From CAYFVR01 sp046541515 (GTDB taxonomy: Bacteria; Desulfobacterota; Desulfobacteria; Desulfobacterales; Desulfococcaceae): a stretch of 32,911 bases of DNA. Below, in pieces: positions 30,635 to 32,911 of this stretch. Each line of letters starts with the position of its first letter. The first letter of the stretch is position 1. The DNA is taken from NCBI GenBank assembly GCA_046541515.1, contig JBKHDD010000036.1, forward strand, positions 1 to 32,911, given 5' to 3'. The notes below the pieces were generated by a model that saw only the letters and a program-made list of their open reading frames with translations, did not search any database and was not told where the DNA came from. A program made the position numbers and the translations under genes.

Positions 30635-30687
30635 TTTCCGCCGGCCCTCCCGACTGGGGAAGGCCGGCGGAAATTCGCTTTTTTTTT
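30635..30687 (+). terminator. Strong terminator after pstS
   Basis: TTTCCGCCGGCC (30635-30646) and GGCCGGCGGAAA (30662-30673) form a 12-bp stem, followed by TTCGC and nine T. It cuts pstS mRNA off from pstB-phoU. Confidence 0.85.
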
Positions 30688-30731
30688 CATCCCGCCGCCG
30701 GTTTGTCTTGCGGGAATCCGGCGGCGGGATG
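30688..30731. repeat. Second hairpin abutting the pstS terminator
   Basis: CATCCCGCCGCCGG (30688-30701) and CCGGCGGCGGGATG (30718-30731) form a perfect 14-bp stem around a 16-nt loop. It begins directly after the T-run. No T-run follows it, so it may reinforce the block or stabilise 3' ends. From 30732 to about 30990 I see no gene. Confidence 0.6.
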
Positions 30732-30991
30732 GCTCGTCTCGGTTTTGGTTCTCCGGCGCCTCATCCGGAGCGGAACCGAGTCGCCTTTACGGCTTGCCGA
30801 AGGCGATGGTTGGGAGGGGAAAAGAAGGTCGGGGCGGGTTGCCGCCGGCCTCCGGTTGCGGGAATCGCGATTGGAGTCCGCCGGGAGTTCATCTCGAAAC
30901 GGCCGGTACGCCGGACGCGGGAAACCGGGCCACGCCCCTTCCCGGGACGGCGTCGAAATTCGCCGGGCTCGGTTTTCCGCGACAAAAAAAC

Positions 30992-31020
30992 TTGAATTCC
31001 GGCGGGTTCCGGTCTATCAC
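30992..31020 (+). promoter_or_regulatory. Putative sigma-70 promoter of pstB-phoU
   Basis: TTGAAT (30992-30997) and TATCAC (31015-31020) are 17 bp apart, each four of six to consensus. RNA would start near 31027, 33 nt before pstB. No 11-bp TAAY array is present here, unlike at the other phosphate genes. Confidence 0.5.
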
Positions 31021-31059
31021 GATTCATCAATGGCGCAAGGGGAAAGGTAAATCAAATCA

Positions 31060-31947
31060 ATGGATAACAAATCCGCCGCGGCCGCAGAACTTCAGCCGCA
31101 ACCGTCCGGCGCGGAGGTCGCGCGAGGGGGAAGCGGAAGAAAGCTGGTGCCCCGGGAAAACCGCAAGACGGTGGGGGATCAATATATCGACAATCCGCGA
31201 ATGCGGTGCACCGACGTCAACGTCTATTACGGCGCCAACCACGCCATCCGCGACGTGTCCCTGGACATCGGGCGAAACGAGGTGGTGGCGATGATCGGTC
31301 CCTCCGGTTGCGGGAAGAGCACCTTTCTTCGGTGTTTAAACCGGATGAACGACACCATCGAGGGCTGCCGGGTGACCGGGGAAATCACCATCGACAACAA
31401 GAACATCTACGACAAGAACGTGGACGTGGTGCCCCTTCGGGCCCAGGTGGGCATGGTCTTTCAGAAGCCCAACCCGTTTCCCAAATCGATTTACGACAAC
31501 GTGGCCTACGGCCCGCGGATTCACGGTCTGGTGAGCAACCGCGCCGAAACCGACGAGCTGGTGGAAGGCGCCCTGAAGCGCGCCGGCCTGTGGGACGAGG
31601 TGAAGGACCGGCTGGATCAGCCCGGCACCGGCCTTTCCGGCGGGCAGCAGCAACGGCTTTGCATCGCCCGGACCATCGCGGTGAGCCCCGAGGTGATTTT
31701 GATGGACGAGCCCTGCTCGGCCCTGGACCCCATCGCCACGGCGGTGATCGAGGATTTGATCGACGAGTTGCGGGAGCATTTTTCCATCGCCATCGTGACC
31801 CACTCCATGCAGCAGGCTTCCCGCGTGTCCCAGCGGACCGCCTATTTCCATCTGGGGGATCTGATCGAAGTGGGGCCCACCGACGTGATCTTCACCCGGC
31901 CATTGCATCAGCTCACCGAAGATTACATCACTGGCCGCTTCGGCTGA
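31060..31947 (+). CDS. pstB: Phosphate ABC transporter ATPase PstB
   Basis: 295-aa cytoplasmic ATPase that energises PstCA. Walker A GPSGCGKST, Q-loop MVFQKPNPFPKSIYDN, signature LSGGQQQRLCIAR, Walker B VILMDEPCSALDPIAT and H-loop VTHSMQQASR are intact, and NRMND and FPKSIYDN are typical of PstB. About 45 residues precede the usual family start; they are Ala/Gln/Arg-rich and look disordered. The ribosome binding site for the ATG at 31060 (AAAGG, 12 bases away) is mediocre; an internal ATG at 31201 has none, so I keep the longer form. It is transcribed with phoU. Confidence 0.93.
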   Translation: MDNKSAAAAELQPQPSGAEVARGGSGRKLVPRENRKTVGDQYIDNPRMRCTDVNVYYGANHAIRDVSLDIGRNEVVAMIGPSGCGKSTFLRCLNRMNDTIEGCRVTGEITIDNKNIYDKNVDVVPLRAQVGMVFQKPNPFPKSIYDNVAYGPRIHGLVSNRAETDELVEGALKRAGLWDEVKDRLDQPGTGLSGGQQQRLCIARTIAVSPEVILMDEPCSALDPIATAVIEDLIDELREHFSIAIVTHSMQQASRVSQRTAYFHLGDLIEVGPTDVIFTRPLHQLTEDYITGRFG

Positions 31948-32013
31948 TCGGACGCCGTCGGGACTTTTCCGTTTCGGGCCATTCCCGTCGAAGAAAGGAC
32001 AGGTTGCATCCCC

Positions 32014-32682
32014 ATGCCTTCGGAGCACATCGTCAAATCCTACGGACGCGAACTGGATCGCTACAAGGCCCGTTTGCTGAACATGGCCGACGAGGCCGAC
32101 CGGCAACTGGAAAAGACCCTCGTGGCCCTGGCCAAACGGGATTCCCGACTGGCCCGAGAGGTGATCGAAAAGGACGCCGAGGTGAATTTCCAGCAGACCA
32201 GCATCGACGCGGAAGCGGCTCGTCTGCTGGCCTTGCGACAGCCCATGGCCAACGACTTCCGGGAGGTGATCGCCGGCCTGAAGATCGCGGCGGAGTTGGA
32301 GCGGGTGGCCGACTATGCCGGGAACATCGCCCGCCATTTGCAGAACGTCCGGGGCGACGGGTTGGACGCCCCCATCGATGCCTTGGGCGAGATGGGTCAA
32401 GTGGCGCTGGCCATGCTTCGGGAAGTGCGCAGCGCCTATGAGACCGGGGATATCGACCGGGCCGACGCCGTGTGGCATCGAGACGACGAAATCGACGCCC
32501 AGTACGCCGATCTCTTGTCCCGGCTTCGGGACCTGCTGGCCAGCGATTCCTCCCGGGTGGAGGACGGCACCGCGTTGCTGTTCATGTCCCGTTGCATGGA
32601 GCGCATCGGCGACCACATCGTCAACATCGCCGAAAACGTCTACTACATCGGCACGGGAGAGTCCTACCCGCCCTGCAAATAA
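32014..32682 (+). CDS. phoU: Phosphate signalling protein PhoU
   Basis: 222-aa helical protein with two PhoU repeats. Each has the metal-binding type motif: ELERVADYAGNIARHL (about 90-105) and MERIGDHIVNIAENVYYIGT (about 196-215). PhoU links the Pst transporter to the PhoR/PhoB two-component system and represses the Pho regulon when phosphate is plentiful (family knowledge). It starts 66 bp after pstB and ends the operon; AAAGGACAGG lies upstream of the ATG. No phoB or phoR gene is seen in the window. Confidence 0.93.
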   Translation: MPSEHIVKSYGRELDRYKARLLNMADEADRQLEKTLVALAKRDSRLAREVIEKDAEVNFQQTSIDAEAARLLALRQPMANDFREVIAGLKIAAELERVADYAGNIARHLQNVRGDGLDAPIDALGEMGQVALAMLREVRSAYETGDIDRADAVWHRDDEIDAQYADLLSRLRDLLASDSSRVEDGTALLFMSRCMERIGDHIVNIAENVYYIGTGESYPPCK

Positions 32683-32712
32683 ATCTTTCCGTTCCCTCTC
32701 CTTCCTCCTCCG

Positions 32713-32752
32713 AAGCGGCTCGCCCATTTTCCTGGGCGGGCCGCTTTTTTTT
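32713..32752 (+). terminator. Terminator of the pst-phoU operon
   Basis: AAGCGGC-T-CGCCCA pairs with TGGGCG-G-GCCGCTT around TTTTCC (32713-32746), with one T-G wobble, and runs directly into eight T ending at 32752. Confidence 0.9.
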
Positions 32753-32911
32753 CGCATGGATGATTGCCGTTTTTCCGGGTTGGGGCTACTTTGAAAGGAA
32801 AGTTCGCCTTTGGCCCACAGCTTTCAAAAGATGGGGGAACAAAGGCTTTGGCAACATTCAAGAGCGCCGGAAGGGCTTTTCCCCTGGCCGCCTCAATGAA
32901 GTCGGGACCCA
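32753..32911. other. Right end, no gene recognised
   Basis: 159 bp without a convincing gene. TTTGAAAG and CTTTCAAA (about 32792-32828) form a loose inverted repeat. The sequence may be the edge of a feature lying outside the window. Confidence 0.4.

Noticed and set aside
31000..31040. A possible Pho box before pstB (TATCA-like half-sites)
   Set aside because: The half-sites do not keep the 11-bp period or the TAAY core, and the -10 spacing rule of the other six sites is not met.
30703..31294. Plus-strand frames between pstS and pstB
   Set aside because: Arg/Gly/Pro-rich shadow-like products without ribosome binding sites; the region carries hairpins and a promoter instead.

Overview
The window is about 33 kb of GC-rich DNA (roughly 60% G+C or more by eye) from a Gram-negative bacterium. 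Supporting this are lipoprotein and Sec signals, periplasmic binding proteins, a CecR/YbhGFSR-type exporter, and PstC/PstA of the long proteobacterial type with a DUF3333-like N-terminus on PstA. The mix of genes (radical SAM, PHP-glycosyltransferase, DUF4242, IS1182 debris) would suit Desulfobacterota or another Pseudomonadota-like lineage. That assignment is an inference; no rRNA or tRNA gene is visible to test it.

Layout. (1) 1-5879, minus: a TetR-controlled drug/toxicant ABC exporter operon in the order cecR-ybhG-ybhF-ybhS-ybhR. The last gene runs off the left edge, and a 105-bp inverted-repeat element sits between ybhS and ybhR. (2) 5880-6566: no intact gene; it holds a candidate TetR operator, an IS1182-family transposase remnant and a second copy of the same repeat element. 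(3) 6567-9336, minus: a three-gene membrane module made of a two-TM coiled-coil protein, a substrate-binding/VWA fusion and a small degenerate VWA-like protein. (4) 9662-11274: a DUF2062 membrane protein, two small hypothetical genes and a frameshifted DUF4242 pseudogene. (5) 11533-15404, minus: a radical SAM enzyme and an 817-aa PHP phosphoesterase/glycosyltransferase fusion. (6) 15873-21593, minus: a 1906-aa lipoprotein with a choice-of-anchor I region and two tandem 5'-nucleotidase modules. (7) 22063-26525, plus: a ugpC-ugpB-ugpA-ugpE-like glycerol-3-phosphate ABC importer. (8) 26687-32682, plus: pstC-pstA-pstS-pstB-phoU, ending in a strong terminator.

Unifying theme. From 15.4 kb to the right edge the window is a phosphate-starvation island. 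Reading the intergenic regions I find the same signal six times: TAAY/TAAC half-sites repeated with an 11-bp period, followed by a -10-like hexamer that begins 15 nt after the start of the last half-site (in pstS, the second of three). This is the geometry of a PhoB (Pho box) promoter. It precedes the PHP-glycosyltransferase, the nucleotidase, ugpC, pstC and pstS. The sixth copy lies in the nucleotidase/glycosyltransferase gap and points into an intrinsic terminator about 80 nt away, which would give a PhoB-driven small RNA with a C-rich single-stranded stretch. The fusion of a PHP phosphoesterase to a GT-B glycosyltransferase behind a Pho box suggests phosphate-sparing glycolipid remodelling. 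The small RNA and the lipid role are predictions; the sites and domain motifs are seen directly.
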